28,258 nucleotides of DNA from NCBI GenBank assembly GCA_905372265.1, contig CAJPOL010000013.1, positions 1 through 28,258 of the forward strand. The letters are read 5' to 3'. The notes under the pieces are model-generated. The model made no database searches. It worked only from the letters and a program-made list of their open reading frames with translations, and was not told the origin of the DNA. Made by a program: the position numbers and the translations under genes. Below are positions 6,731-14,197 of the stretch, in pieces; the stretch's first letter is position 1; the number at the start of each line of letters is the position of its first letter. This DNA comes from an uncultured Treponema sp. (GTDB lineage Bacteria > Spirochaetota > Spirochaetia > Treponematales > Treponemataceae).

Positions 6731-7014
6731 TGAATTACGCTGATATTATCATAGCTCCCGTGCTTACGGAGAAGTCAAATGAAATGCGCGAGCAGCGGAA
6801 ATATGTTTTTAAAGTTGATTCGCGCTCCACGAAATTGGAAATTAAGGAAGCGGTGCGGAAGCTCTTTAATGTGAAAGTTGAAAAATGCACTGTTATTAAT
6901 GTTGATGGGAAGATGCGCCGCGTTCGCTATCGTGCGGGGAAAACCTCGTCGTGGAAAAAAGCTATTGTTACGCTTGCTGCAGGCGAATCGATTAAAGTTT
7001 TTGAAGGTGCATAA
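6730..7014 (+). CDS. rplW: 50S ribosomal protein uL23
   Basis: The protein has 94 residues (E. coli 100). L23 sits at the tunnel exit and is the docking point for trigger factor and the signal recognition particle. The N-terminal DIIIAPVLTEKSNEM and the segment KYVFKVDSRSTKLEIKEAV are family hallmarks, followed by VRKLFNVKVEKCTVINVDGK. Its ATG shares the A of the rplD stop, so it is translationally coupled. The basic loop RRVRYRAGKTSSWKKAIVTL, which contacts 23S rRNA, is complete. Confidence 0.97.
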   Translation: MNYADIIIAPVLTEKSNEMREQRKYVFKVDSRSTKLEIKEAVRKLFNVKVEKCTVINVDGKMRRVRYRAGKTSSWKKAIVTLAAGESIKVFEGA

Positions 7015-7047
7015 CAGCACTTATCGCTGCTTTGAAGGGGAAGATAA

Positions 7048-7869
7048 ATGGCTCTTAAATTATATAAGCCTATAACACCGGGTATGCGCGGCAGGGTTGA
7101 TTTGCTGCGTGATGAAATTACTGCCCAAAAGCCTGAAAAAAGCCTTACAACAGGAAAAAAATCAAATGCAGGGCGTGATAGTAATGGTCGTATTTCCGTC
7201 CGTCATCAAGGCGGCGGTCATAAACGGAAGTATCGCGAGATTGATTTTAAGCGGAATAAATACGGTATTCCCGGAACGGTGCGGACGATTGAATATGATC
7301 CGAACCGCAGCGCGAATATTGCGCTTGTTTTTTATGCAGACGGTGAAAAACGGTATATTCTTGCTCCGAAGGGACTGTCTGTGGGTCAGAAAGTTATGAG
7401 CGGAGCAATGGCTTCACTTGAACTTGCGAATGCGTTGCCGCTTGAGTCGATTCCGGTCGGTTTTACCGTGCACAACGTCGAGCTTACTCTCGGTAAAGGC
7501 GGTCAAATGGCTCGTTCCGCCGGCGCGGCGGCGTTGATTGCGGCAAAAGAAGGTGATTATGTAACACTGAGGCTGCCGTCAGGTGAAACGCGGCTTGTGC
7601 ATAAGAAATGTTATGCTACGATCGGCGAAGTTGGAAATGCCGAACACATGAATATCAATCTTGGAAAAGCCGGCCGTGCCCGCTGGCGCGGTGTCCGTCC
7701 GTCGGTGCGCGGTATGGCGATGAACCCTGTTGATCATCCTTTAGGCGGTGGTGAAGGGCGTGGAAAAGGCCGGAATCCTGTTACCCCGTGGGGACAGCCG
7801 TGTAAGGGGTATAAGACTCGGAAGAAGAGAAATACTTCGGATCGATTTATTGTTTCGCGGCGGAAATAG
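7048..7869 (+). CDS. rplB: 50S ribosomal protein uL2
   Basis: The protein has 273 residues, as in E. coli. L2 contacts 23S rRNA near the peptidyl transferase centre and helps join the subunits. GRDSNGRISVRHQGGGHKRK and YREIDFKRNKYGIPGTV mark the N-terminal OB part. MNPVDHPLGGGEGRGKGRNP followed by VTPWGQPCKGYKTRKKR is the C-terminal rRNA-binding arm. The His equivalent to E. coli His229 is kept (DHP). The second His of the usual DHPHGGGEGR is Leu here. The ribosome site is GGGGAAG before ATG 7048. Confidence 0.98.
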   Translation: MALKLYKPITPGMRGRVDLLRDEITAQKPEKSLTTGKKSNAGRDSNGRISVRHQGGGHKRKYREIDFKRNKYGIPGTVRTIEYDPNRSANIALVFYADGEKRYILAPKGLSVGQKVMSGAMASLELANALPLESIPVGFTVHNVELTLGKGGQMARSAGAAALIAAKEGDYVTLRLPSGETRLVHKKCYATIGEVGNAEHMNINLGKAGRARWRGVRPSVRGMAMNPVDHPLGGGEGRGKGRNPVTPWGQPCKGYKTRKKRNTSDRFIVSRRK

Positions 7870-7879
7870 GGAGTAGAAA

Positions 7880-8167
7880 ATGTCAAGATCTGTTAAGAAA
7901 GGGCCTTTTGTAGAAAAAAGCCTCTATAAAAAGGTTGTTGAAATGAGTAAGTCGGGAGATCAGAAGTCAAAGAAGATGGTGAAATCTTATTCCCGCTGCT
8001 CTACAATTATACCTGAAATGGTCGGTTTTACTATTTCTGTGTATAACGGTAAATCGTGGATTCCTGTGTATATCACTGAGGAATTTGTTGGGCATAAGCT
8101 TGGAGAGTTTGCTCCTACCCGTATTTTTCGCGGGCATGGCGGCTCGGACAAGAAAGTAGGAAAATAG
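7880..8167 (+). CDS. rpsS: 30S ribosomal protein uS19
   Basis: The protein has 95 residues (E. coli 92). S19 lies in the head of the small subunit, forms a complex with S13 and contacts the P-site tRNA. The start MSRSVKKGPFVEKSLYKKV is characteristic. The body has YSRCSTIIPEMVGFTISVYN and the end has EFVGHKLGEFAPTRIFRGHG. A short Lys-rich tail ends the protein. It lies ten bases after rplB, with GGGAG as the ribosome site. Nothing unusual is visible. Confidence 0.97.
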   Translation: MSRSVKKGPFVEKSLYKKVVEMSKSGDQKSKKMVKSYSRCSTIIPEMVGFTISVYNGKSWIPVYITEEFVGHKLGEFAPTRIFRGHGGSDKKVGK

Positions 8168-8179
8168 TAGGTGAGGATG

Positions 8180-8536
8180 ATGACTGAAAAAAGCGGTTAC
8201 CGGGCTACGACTAAATATCTTATTGCTTCTCCGACAAAGATTAGGCCTGTTGCAAATGTGATAAAGCGTAAGCTCTATACGGATGCAATGGCGATTTTGG
8301 AGCATATGCCTCAAAAAGGAGCTGCGCTGATTTCTCAGACATTGAAATCGGCGGCCTTCAATGCGCTGGATAGTAATAAAAAACTTGACGAAGATATGCT
8401 TTATGTTAAAGAGATTCGTATTGATGAAGGACCGAGATTAAAACGCTTGTGGTGCCGCGGGCGCGGACGTGCGGATGTTCAATTAAAACGAATGTGTCAT
8501 ATCACGGTGATAGTCGATGAAAAGGCAGGTGCATAA
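8180..8536 (+). CDS. rplV: 50S ribosomal protein uL22
   Basis: The protein has 118 residues from the ATG at 8180 (E. coli 110). L22 has a beta hairpin that lines the exit tunnel beside L4. ASPTKIRPVANVIKRK is the N-terminal signature and CRGRGRADVQLKRMCHITVI the tip and return strand of the hairpin. The start is uncertain: GTG 8171, ATG 8177 and ATG 8180 are all in frame. AGGTGAGG at 8169-8176 suits the ATG at 8180 best, and MTEKSGYRATTKYL looks like a natural N-terminus. The gene begins 12 bases after rpsS and ends two bases before rpsC. Confidence 0.95.
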   Translation: MTEKSGYRATTKYLIASPTKIRPVANVIKRKLYTDAMAILEHMPQKGAALISQTLKSAAFNALDSNKKLDEDMLYVKEIRIDEGPRLKRLWCRGRGRADVQLKRMCHITVIVDEKAGA

Positions 8537-8538
8537 AT

Positions 8539-9279
8539 ATGGGACAAAAAGTAAATCCTATCGGTTTAAGACTTGGTATTAATAAAACATGGTCATCTCG
8601 ATGGTATGCGCCTCCGAAAGAATATGCCGATTTATTGCACGAAGATTTGCAGATCCGTGCGATGGTGCAGACCTTGCCGGAGTGTAAAAATGCCGATATC
8701 GCTGCAATTGAAATTATCCGGCATCCGCAGCGTGTAACAATCGTTATCCATACGGCTCGTCCGGGGGTGATTATCGGTACTAAGGGCGCCAATATTGAAA
8801 AAATCGGCGTTGCTATCCAAAAAGAACTGAATAAAAAGGTTCAGATTAAGATTAAAGAAATTAAACGTGCTGAACTGAATGCTTCATTAGTAGCGCAGAA
8901 TGTTGCCCGTCAGTTGATGGGGCGCGCCTCTTTTAGAAAGGCTTTAAAACAGGCGTGCTTTTCAACAATGAAGGCCGGTGCGCAGGGTATTAAGGTGCGT
9001 GTTTCTGGCCGTCTCGGCGGCGCTGAGATGTCTCGTACTGAGGAGATGAAAGAAGGGCGTACTCCGCTGCATACGCTGCGTGCGGATATTGATTACGGCT
9101 TTGCTGAAGCTCACACTACGTATGGAAAAATCGGCGTAAAAGTCTGGCTGTATAGCGGTATGATGTACGGTAACGATCAAAAAGATGATGCCGGTTTGCT
9201 ATTAAAAAAACAGCGTAAGGAACGCGCTCCCCGGTCTGAGAAAGGCCGTGCGGAACATGCGGAAGCGGGGAGGGATTAA
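8539..9279 (+). CDS. rpsC: 30S ribosomal protein uS3
   Basis: The protein has 246 residues (E. coli 233). S3 lies at the mRNA entry tunnel of the small subunit and helps unwind mRNA. The start is MGQKVNPIGLRLGINKTWSS. A KH type 2 domain follows, with the GxxG loop in RPGVIIGTKGANIEKI. The C-terminal domain has the signature RVSGRLGGAEMSRTEEMKEG and then TPLHTLRADIDYGFAEAHT. The last 30 residues are charged and extended. It starts two bases after rplV and ends three bases before rplP, so translation of the block is tightly coupled. Confidence 0.97.
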   Translation: MGQKVNPIGLRLGINKTWSSRWYAPPKEYADLLHEDLQIRAMVQTLPECKNADIAAIEIIRHPQRVTIVIHTARPGVIIGTKGANIEKIGVAIQKELNKKVQIKIKEIKRAELNASLVAQNVARQLMGRASFRKALKQACFSTMKAGAQGIKVRVSGRLGGAEMSRTEEMKEGRTPLHTLRADIDYGFAEAHTTYGKIGVKVWLYSGMMYGNDQKDDAGLLLKKQRKERAPRSEKGRAEHAEAGRD

Positions 9280-9282
9280 ACA

Positions 9283-9702
9283 ATGGCTTTAAGTCCTAAA
9301 AGAGTAAAGTATCGTAAGATACAGCGCGGTAGAGTGAAGGGCAAGGCGACGCGGTGCAATCATATTGATTTCGGCGAATTCGGCTTGGTGGCGCTTGAGC
9401 CGTTCTGGCTTACGAATCGCCAGCTGGAGGCTGCGCGTGTCGCCTTAAACAGAAAGGTAAAACGCGGCGGAAAATTATGGATTCGAGTGTTCCCTGATAA
9501 ACCGTATACAAAGAAACCTGCAGAAACGCGTATGGGTAAGGGGAAGGGTGCTCCCGAATACTGGGTTGCTGTCGTTAAGCCTGGTACGGTGCTTTTTGAG
9601 CTCGCCGGTGTAGAACGTTCGCTTGCCGAAGCGGCTATGCTTTTGGCTGGCAGTAAGCTCCCCTTTAAAACACGCTTTGCCGAACAGCCGCGTGAAAATT
9701 AA
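9283..9702 (+). CDS. rplP: 50S ribosomal protein uL16
   Basis: The protein has 139 residues (E. coli 136). L16 organises the A site and the central protuberance of the large subunit. The start ALSPKRVKYRKIQRGRVKGK, the segment DFGEFGLVALEPFWLTNRQL and RVFPDKPYTKKPAETRMGKG are all diagnostic. The Arg in TRMGKG corresponds to the position hydroxylated by YcfD/RoxA in E. coli. The C-terminal part GAPEYWVAVVKPGTVLFELA is standard. It lies three bases after rpsC. The ribosome site is GGGGAGGG inside the rpsC end. Confidence 0.97.
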   Translation: MALSPKRVKYRKIQRGRVKGKATRCNHIDFGEFGLVALEPFWLTNRQLEAARVALNRKVKRGGKLWIRVFPDKPYTKKPAETRMGKGKGAPEYWVAVVKPGTVLFELAGVERSLAEAAMLLAGSKLPFKTRFAEQPREN

Positions 9703-9717
9703 AAGGGAGGTGTTAAA

Positions 9718-9924
9718 GTGAAAAAAACATCTTATAAAGACTTGTCCCTTGCTGAGCTGCTTGCAAAGCGGGATGAGCTTAAACAAAAATATATGGATTT
9801 GAGGTTTCAGTTTGTAGTGGGACATGTAGAAAACCCTATGCTGAAACGGTCTATGCGCCGTGAGATCGCGGCGGTAAATACATTTATCCGGCAGAAAGAA
9901 TTGGCCGGTGTAAGTGCAAAGTAG
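9718..9924 (+). CDS. rpmC: 50S ribosomal protein uL29
   Basis: The protein has 68 residues (E. coli 63). L29 is a two-helix coiled protein next to L23 at the tunnel exit. The pattern SYKDLSLAELLAKRDELKQK and then FQFVVGHVENPMLKRSMRRE is typical. The start codon is GTG, chosen because GGGAGGTG lies at 9705-9712 and no ATG fits. It follows rplP by 15 bases, and rpsQ follows ten bases after its stop. Confidence 0.95.
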   Translation: MKKTSYKDLSLAELLAKRDELKQKYMDLRFQFVVGHVENPMLKRSMRREIAAVNTFIRQKELAGVSAK

Positions 9925-9934
9925 GAGCAGGCCC

Positions 9935-10207
9935 GTGGAAGAAGCAACGGCAAAAAAGAAATCCGGGAACCGCGAGTTTGTTGGACTGGTAACGAGCGAT
10001 AAAATGGATAAAACCATCGTTGTTAAAGTTGCCGCCAAAAAACTTCATCGGCTGTATAAGAAATATGTGCTGAGCAGTAAAAAGTATAAAGCGCATGATG
10101 AACAGAATACGGCCCACGTCGGAGATACGGTGCGTATTGTAGAAAACCGTCCGATCAGCAAAGAAAAGTGTTGGCGTTTGGCGGAAATTATTGAACGCGC
10201 AAAGTAA
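9935..10207 (+). CDS. rpsQ: 30S ribosomal protein uS17
   Basis: The protein has 90 residues (E. coli 84). S17 is a primary 16S rRNA-binding protein with an OB fold in the lower body. The signature is FVGLVTSDKMDKTIVVKVAA, followed by KYKAHDEQNTAHVGDTVRIV and ENRPISKEKCWRLAEIIE. The start is the GTG at 9935, placed seven bases after AGGAG (9923-9927). The frame is open to an earlier GTG at 9914, but that would lie inside rpmC and lacks a ribosome site. Confidence 0.95.
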   Translation: MEEATAKKKSGNREFVGLVTSDKMDKTIVVKVAAKKLHRLYKKYVLSSKKYKAHDEQNTAHVGDTVRIVENRPISKEKCWRLAEIIERAK

Positions 10208-10228
10208 CGAGTAAGGAGCGTCTGTCAT

Positions 10229-10597
10229 ATGGTTCAAGTAGAAACACGATTAAACGTTGCCGATAACTCGGGAGCAAAAATAGTTGAGTGCATTAAGGTA
10301 CTCGGCGGAACACATCGGCGCTATGCCGGTATCGGTGATATTATTGTAGTTGCAGTGAAGGATGCTCTTCCTACATCTACAATTAAGAAAGGTTCGGTGG
10401 AGAAAGCGGTTATCGTTCGGGTGTCGAAAGAATACCGCCGCCCTGACGGAACATATATCCGTTTTGATGACAATGCTTGTGTGCTGGTTGACGCGAATAA
10501 AAACCCTAAGGGAAAGCGCGTGTTCGGCCCTGTCGCCCGTGAGCTGCGTGATATGGATTTTATGAAAATCGTATCGCTTGCGCCGGAAGTTCTATAG
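10229..10597 (+). CDS. rplN: 50S ribosomal protein uL14
   Basis: The protein has 122 residues (E. coli 123). L14 binds 23S rRNA at the subunit interface, forms bridges with 16S rRNA and, in other bacteria, is the target of the silencing factor RsfS. It begins MVQVETRLNVADNSGAKIVE and shows GDIIVVAVKDALPTSTIKKG, VIVRVSKEYRRPDGTYIRFD and KGKRVFGPVARELRDMDFMK, the last being the family signature. AAGGAG (10213-10218) precedes the ATG. The gap to rplX is 13 bases. Confidence 0.97.
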   Translation: MVQVETRLNVADNSGAKIVECIKVLGGTHRRYAGIGDIIVVAVKDALPTSTIKKGSVEKAVIVRVSKEYRRPDGTYIRFDDNACVLVDANKNPKGKRVFGPVARELRDMDFMKIVSLAPEVL

Positions 10598-10610
10598 GAG
10601 ATTGAGTATT

Positions 10611-10925
10611 ATGGAAGGAAAAATCAAGATCCGTAAGAATGATACGGTTGAAGTTATTGCAGGCCGCGAAAAAGGAAAGCGGGGAGCGGTTGTCCGTGTG
10701 TTGCGCAGTACGAATAAAGTCATTGTTCAAGGCGTGAATATGGGCAAAAAGACATTGAAAAAGCGTTCTCAGCAGGATCAAGGCGGAATTATTGAGCTTG
10801 AAATGCCGATCCATATCTCGAATGTTATGCTCGTCGGTAAAAAAAGCGGGCTGACGCGTGTCGGGTATAAAATGGACGGTGATAAGAAAGTGCGGATTGG
10901 CCGTAAAGGTGGAGAAGTATTATAA
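10611..10925 (+). CDS. rplX: 50S ribosomal protein uL24
   Basis: The protein has 104 residues, as in E. coli. L24 is an assembly initiator that binds the 5' end of 23S rRNA and sits near the tunnel exit. The KOW motif is KIRKNDTVEVIAGREKGKRG, followed by VVRVLRSTNKVIVQGVNMGK. The C-terminal half, ISNVMLVGKKSGLTRVGYKM, is normal. The open frame extends upstream into rplN, but ATAGGAG before the ATG at 10611 fixes the start. The stop overlaps the rplE start as TAATG. Confidence 0.96.
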   Translation: MEGKIKIRKNDTVEVIAGREKGKRGAVVRVLRSTNKVIVQGVNMGKKTLKKRSQQDQGGIIELEMPIHISNVMLVGKKSGLTRVGYKMDGDKKVRIGRKGGEVL

Positions 10926-11476
10926 TGAGTAATTATGTACCACGGCTTAAAAAAGTTTATACGGAAAAAATAACGCCTGAACTTACCAAAGAATTCGGTT
11001 ATACTACTATTATGCAGGTGCCGAAGCTGGTAAAAATTGTGCTGAGTATGGGCGTCGGTGAAGCGCTTACCAATAGGAAGCTGCTTGATGCAGCTGTAAC
11101 CGATCTCGGTACCATTACCGGCCAAAAGGCAGTAAAAACGAAAGCAAAGAAAAGTATTGCTAACTTTAAACTGCGTGAAGGGCATGAAATCGGTGCGATG
11201 GTAACACTGCGCGGTGCGCGGATGTATGAATTTTTAGACCGTTTTATCAATATAGCATTGCCCCGCGTTAAAGATTTTCGCGGTGTTAATCCTAATGGAT
11301 TTGACGGTAGAGGAAATTACTCACTCGGCGTTACCGAACAAATTATTTTCCCTGAAATTGACTTCGATAAAATTGAAAAGATTGCAGGGTTAAATATTAA
11401 CATTGTAACAACAGCAAAAACCGATAAGGAGGCGCGTGCACTCCTGCTAAGATTCGGTATGCCCTTTAGAAAATAA
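10925..11476 (+). CDS. rplE: 50S ribosomal protein uL5
   Basis: The protein has 183 residues (E. coli 179). L5 binds 5S rRNA and contacts the P-site tRNA in the central protuberance. MQVPKLVKIVLSMGVGEALT, ITGQKAVKTKAKKSIANFKL, then REGHEIGAMVTLRGARMYEF and FDGRGNYSLGVTEQIIFPEI are the conserved blocks. It starts on the last base of the rplX stop, so it is translationally coupled. The C-terminus TDKEARALLLRFGMPFRK is complete. Confidence 0.97.
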   Translation: MSNYVPRLKKVYTEKITPELTKEFGYTTIMQVPKLVKIVLSMGVGEALTNRKLLDAAVTDLGTITGQKAVKTKAKKSIANFKLREGHEIGAMVTLRGARMYEFLDRFINIALPRVKDFRGVNPNGFDGRGNYSLGVTEQIIFPEIDFDKIEKIAGLNINIVTTAKTDKEARALLLRFGMPFRK

Positions 11477-11487
11477 GAGAGGTTTTC

Positions 11488-11673
11488 ATGGCAACAACAG
11501 CAATGATAAATAAAGCGAATAGTACGCCTAAATATTCTACGCGTCAGTACAACCGCTGTAGAGTATGCGGCCGCCCGCGCGGATATATGCGGAAATTCCA
11601 AATGTGCCGTATTTGTTTTCGGAAATTAGCAAGCGAAGGCCAAATTCCCGGCGTTACAAAATCAAGTTGGTAG
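11488..11673 (+). CDS. rpsN: 30S ribosomal protein uS14, short zinc-binding type
   Basis: The protein has 61 residues, the short form of S14 instead of the 101-residue form of E. coli. The zinc ribbon is intact: CRVC at residues 24-27 and CRIC at 40-43, with RPRGYMRKFQ between. S14 lies in the head next to S3 and S10. Bacteria with both types often switch between them under zinc limitation; only the zinc type is visible here. The ribosome site is GAGAGG, eight bases before the ATG. Confidence 0.97.
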   Translation: MATTAMINKANSTPKYSTRQYNRCRVCGRPRGYMRKFQMCRICFRKLASEGQIPGVTKSSW

Positions 11674-11682
11674 GAGGAGAAA

Positions 11683-12081
11683 ATGAGCGTTTCAGATCCC
11701 GTCGCAGATATGCTTACAAAGATTCGGAATGCAGCTGCAGCCGGTCATGAGAAAGTTGACGTGCCTTCTTCAAAACTTAAACTTGAAATTGTGAAGATTT
11801 TAAAAACGGAAGGTTTTATTAAGAACTTTAAGCGTATTAATGACGCAGGTGAAAATACTATCCGCATGTTTTTAAAATATGATGATAAGGAATTGCCTGT
11901 TATCCATGGTATTGAGAGAGTATCGACACCGGGTCGGCGGGTTTATTCAGGATATAAGATGCTGCCGCGTGTTTATAATGGATACGGTACCCTTATTCTT
12001 TCAACTTCGGTTGGCGTGATAACCGGTAAACATGCGAGCGAGAAGCAGGTGGGCGGCGAGCTTATCTGTAAAGTGTGGTAG
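11683..12081 (+). CDS. rpsH: 30S ribosomal protein uS8
   Basis: The protein has 132 residues (E. coli 130). S8 is a primary 16S rRNA binder of the platform, and in E. coli it is the translational repressor of the spc operon, acting at rplE. The blocks are SVSDPVADMLTKIRNAAAAG at the N-terminus, VDVPSSKLKLEIVKILKTEG, RRVYSGYKMLPRVYNGYGTL and the C-terminal hallmark LILSTSVGVITGKHASEKQV. AGGAGG precedes the ATG. Whether it represses this operon cannot be told from the rplE junction, which has no leader. Confidence 0.97.
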   Translation: MSVSDPVADMLTKIRNAAAAGHEKVDVPSSKLKLEIVKILKTEGFIKNFKRINDAGENTIRMFLKYDDKELPVIHGIERVSTPGRRVYSGYKMLPRVYNGYGTLILSTSVGVITGKHASEKQVGGELICKVW

Positions 12082-12090
12082 GAGGCTGCT

Positions 12091-12633
12091 ATGTCGAGAA
12101 TTGGAAAATTACCGGTAGCGGTTCCTGCCGGAGTAAAAGTCAGTGTCGCAAATGGATTGCTGACGGTTGAAGGCCCCAAGGGAAAGCTTTCCCGTACCTA
12201 TAACCCTCTTGTTGAAGTAACCGTTAAGGATTCTTCCATTTCCGTTACCCGTAAAAATGAGACGAAAGAGGCTCGTTCCTTTCACGGGTTGTATCGGAAT
12301 CTTATCAATAACATGGTAGTAGGAGTTAGTCAGGGGTTTTCAAAAACACTGGTTATCAACGGTGTCGGTTACCGTGCTGAAGTACAGGGCAAAATGCTGG
12401 TAATGGCTTTGGGTTATTCAAATGATTTTATTGCACTTATTCCCGATGGCCTTGAAGTAAAAGTTGAACCGCAGGGAAATAAGGTGATTATCTCCGGTAC
12501 GGATAAGGAGAAGGTCGGCGAGTTCGCTGCTCAGATCCGTAAGTTGAGATTGCCTGAACCTTATAAGGGCAAAGGTATTCGCTATGAAACCGAAGTTATC
12601 AAACGCAAAGTCGGTAAGACCGGTGTTAAATAA
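12091..12633 (+). CDS. rplF: 50S ribosomal protein uL6
   Basis: The protein has 180 residues (E. coli 177). L6 has two similar domains and lies at the base of the L7/L12 stalk near the factor-binding site. The N-terminus is SRIGKLPVAVPAGVKVSVAN. The C-terminal signature LPEPYKGKGIRYETEVIKRK ends in VGKTGVK. The middle has FHGLYRNLINNMVVGVSQGF. It starts ten bases after rpsH with AGGAGG as the ribosome site. No deviation from the family is seen. Confidence 0.97.
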   Translation: MSRIGKLPVAVPAGVKVSVANGLLTVEGPKGKLSRTYNPLVEVTVKDSSISVTRKNETKEARSFHGLYRNLINNMVVGVSQGFSKTLVINGVGYRAEVQGKMLVMALGYSNDFIALIPDGLEVKVEPQGNKVIISGTDKEKVGEFAAQIRKLRLPEPYKGKGIRYETEVIKRKVGKTGVK

Positions 12634-12644
12634 GGATAGGTGCT

Positions 12645-13007
12645 ATGTTTAAAAAGCGGAACGAGAAAGACAGAAAGAGGTTTAAGCGTAAGGTTCATAT
12701 CCGTAAGCGGATTTACGGAACAGCGGAGCGTCCGCGTATGACTGTGTTTCGCAGCAATAAAAACATTTCTGTACAGGTTATTGATGATGATGCGCGTAAT
12801 ACCGTTGCATCAGTTTCAACCCTCGAGAAAGATTTTCAGGCGTTGAAAGCGAATATTGAGTCTGGGGCAAAGATCGGAGAAGAACTGGGCCGGCGCCTCA
12901 AGGAGAAAAACATAACCGCAGTAGTCTTTGATCGGAACGGCTATTTGTATCATGGCGTGGTACAAGCGGTTGCAGACGGCGCCCGGAAAGCGGGAATACA
13001 ATTCTAG
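12645..13007 (+). CDS. rplR: 50S ribosomal protein uL18
   Basis: The protein has 120 residues (E. coli 117). L18 binds 5S rRNA with L5 in the central protuberance. The basic N-terminus FKKRNEKDRKRFKRKVHIRK leads into the core RPRMTVFRSNKNISVQVIDD. The conserved AVVFDRNGYLYHGVVQAVAD then ARKAGIQF ends the protein. The ribosome site is AAGGATAGG. It lies 11 bases after rplF and eight bases before rpsE. Confidence 0.97.
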   Translation: MFKKRNEKDRKRFKRKVHIRKRIYGTAERPRMTVFRSNKNISVQVIDDDARNTVASVSTLEKDFQALKANIESGAKIGEELGRRLKEKNITAVVFDRNGYLYHGVVQAVADGARKAGIQF

Positions 13008-13015
13008 GAGCGGAT

Positions 13016-13537
13016 ATGGATCGTCAGAAAGATTTTAATAAAGACAGTTCACATCGCGAGAAAGAGCTGGTAGAAAAGCTGGTTAAACTTAATCGAACTG
13101 CAAAAGTAGTAAAAGGCGGACGCCGTTTTTCTTTTTCTGCTTTGACAGTTGTCGGTGATCAGAACGGCCGTGTCGGTTTCGGTTTCGGTAAAGCGAATGA
13201 TGTGAGTCAAGCCATTAAAAAAAGCATTGAAAAAGCGAAGGCCAATATGATTCGCATTCCGCTGAAGAACGGTACGATTCCTCATGAAGTGCAGGCAAAG
13301 TTTAAAGGTTCTTCGGTTCTATTACGGCCGGCTCGTTCCGGTACGGGAATTATTGCAGGCGGCACCATTCGTGCAATTATGGAGGCTGTCGGAGCTGCAA
13401 ATGTTCTTTCAAAATCCTTAGGTTCCAATGCTGCAGTGAATGTGGTACGGGCGACTTTTGCGGCCGCTTCTGAACTGATGGATGCAAAGACTATCGCTAA
13501 AAACCGCGGTAAAACGCTGTCGGAAGTATGGGGGTAG
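13016..13537 (+). CDS. rpsE: 30S ribosomal protein uS5
   Basis: The protein has 173 residues (E. coli 167). S5 lies near the decoding centre and mRNA entry; mutations in it affect fidelity and spectinomycin response. The double-stranded RNA binding domain is REKELVEKLVKLNRTAKVVK and GGRRFSFSALTVVGDQNGRV, followed by the signature GFGFGKANDVSQAIKKSIEK. The C-terminal part holds RPARSGTGIIAGGTIRAIME and KSLGSNAAVNVVRATFAA. It is four bases from rpmD. Confidence 0.97.
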   Translation: MDRQKDFNKDSSHREKELVEKLVKLNRTAKVVKGGRRFSFSALTVVGDQNGRVGFGFGKANDVSQAIKKSIEKAKANMIRIPLKNGTIPHEVQAKFKGSSVLLRPARSGTGIIAGGTIRAIMEAVGAANVLSKSLGSNAAVNVVRATFAAASELMDAKTIAKNRGKTLSEVWG

Positions 13538-13541
13538 CGGC

Positions 13542-13727
13542 ATGGAAAAGAAAATTCGGATTACATTAGTTAAAAGCACCATCGGGCAGAGAAAACCGGT
13601 GTGCGCAACCGTCCGTTCGTTAGGACTTGGGAAATTGCATTCTACTGTTGAACATACTGCATCTCCTGCAATTTTGGGTATGGTGCGGGCGGTTTCTCAT
13701 TTGGTTCAAACAGAGGAGCTGAATTAA
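13542..13727 (+). CDS. rpmD: 50S ribosomal protein uL30
   Basis: The protein has 61 residues (E. coli 59). L30 is a small alpha/beta protein on the solvent side of the large subunit, absent from some bacteria. KIRITLVKSTIGQRKPVCAT followed by VRSLGLGKLHSTVEHTASPA is the family pattern. The open frame runs back into rpsE; the start is set at ATG 13542 by homology, with GGGGTAG as a modest ribosome site. It does not show the long N-terminal extension described for the Borrelia protein. Its stop overlaps rplO as TAATG. Confidence 0.95.
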   Translation: MEKKIRITLVKSTIGQRKPVCATVRSLGLGKLHSTVEHTASPAILGMVRAVSHLVQTEELN

Positions 13728-14179
13728 TGTCTGATTTTGTGTTAAACGCTCCAAAAGGAGCAAACAAAAAGAAACGTATTGTAGGGCGCGGTTCTTCATC
13801 AGGGCGCGGTACAACATCCGGGAAAGGAAATAAGGGGCAGAATGCCCGTTCCGGCGGTAAAACGTATATCGGATTTGAAGGCGGACAGATGCCGCTTTAT
13901 CGCCGCATCGCAAAAAAAGGGTTTTCCAACTATCCTTTTAGAGAAGAGTATCATGTTGTCAATTTATTTGCGCTTGATGCAAAATATTCCGACGGGGAAA
14001 CTGTTAATAAGGAAACACTTGCAGCAAAAGGGCTAGTAAAAAAACGGAGCGCCTTAGTGAAAATTCTCGGTTCCGGTGATCTGACAAAGAAGTTGACGGT
14101 AGACGTTGATAAGGTGTCTGCACAAGCTCAAGCAAAGATAGAGAAAGCCGGCGGAACGGTTGTCAAGGCAGACCGGTAA
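13727..14179 (+). CDS. rplO: 50S ribosomal protein uL15
   Basis: The protein has 150 residues (E. coli 144). L15 threads through several domains of 23S rRNA by its long basic N-terminal arm. That arm is visible as APKGANKKKRIVGRGSSSGR, then GTTSGKGNKGQNARSGGKTY. The globular part begins at FEGGQMPLYRRIAKKGFSNY and ends with VDVDKVSAQAQAKIEKAGGT. It begins on the last base of rpmD. Secretion gene secY follows 18 bases later. Confidence 0.97.
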   Translation: MSDFVLNAPKGANKKKRIVGRGSSSGRGTTSGKGNKGQNARSGGKTYIGFEGGQMPLYRRIAKKGFSNYPFREEYHVVNLFALDAKYSDGETVNKETLAAKGLVKKRSALVKILGSGDLTKKLTVDVDKVSAQAQAKIEKAGGTVVKADR

Positions 14180-14197
14180 ACGGGGCGGGTTTTATAC

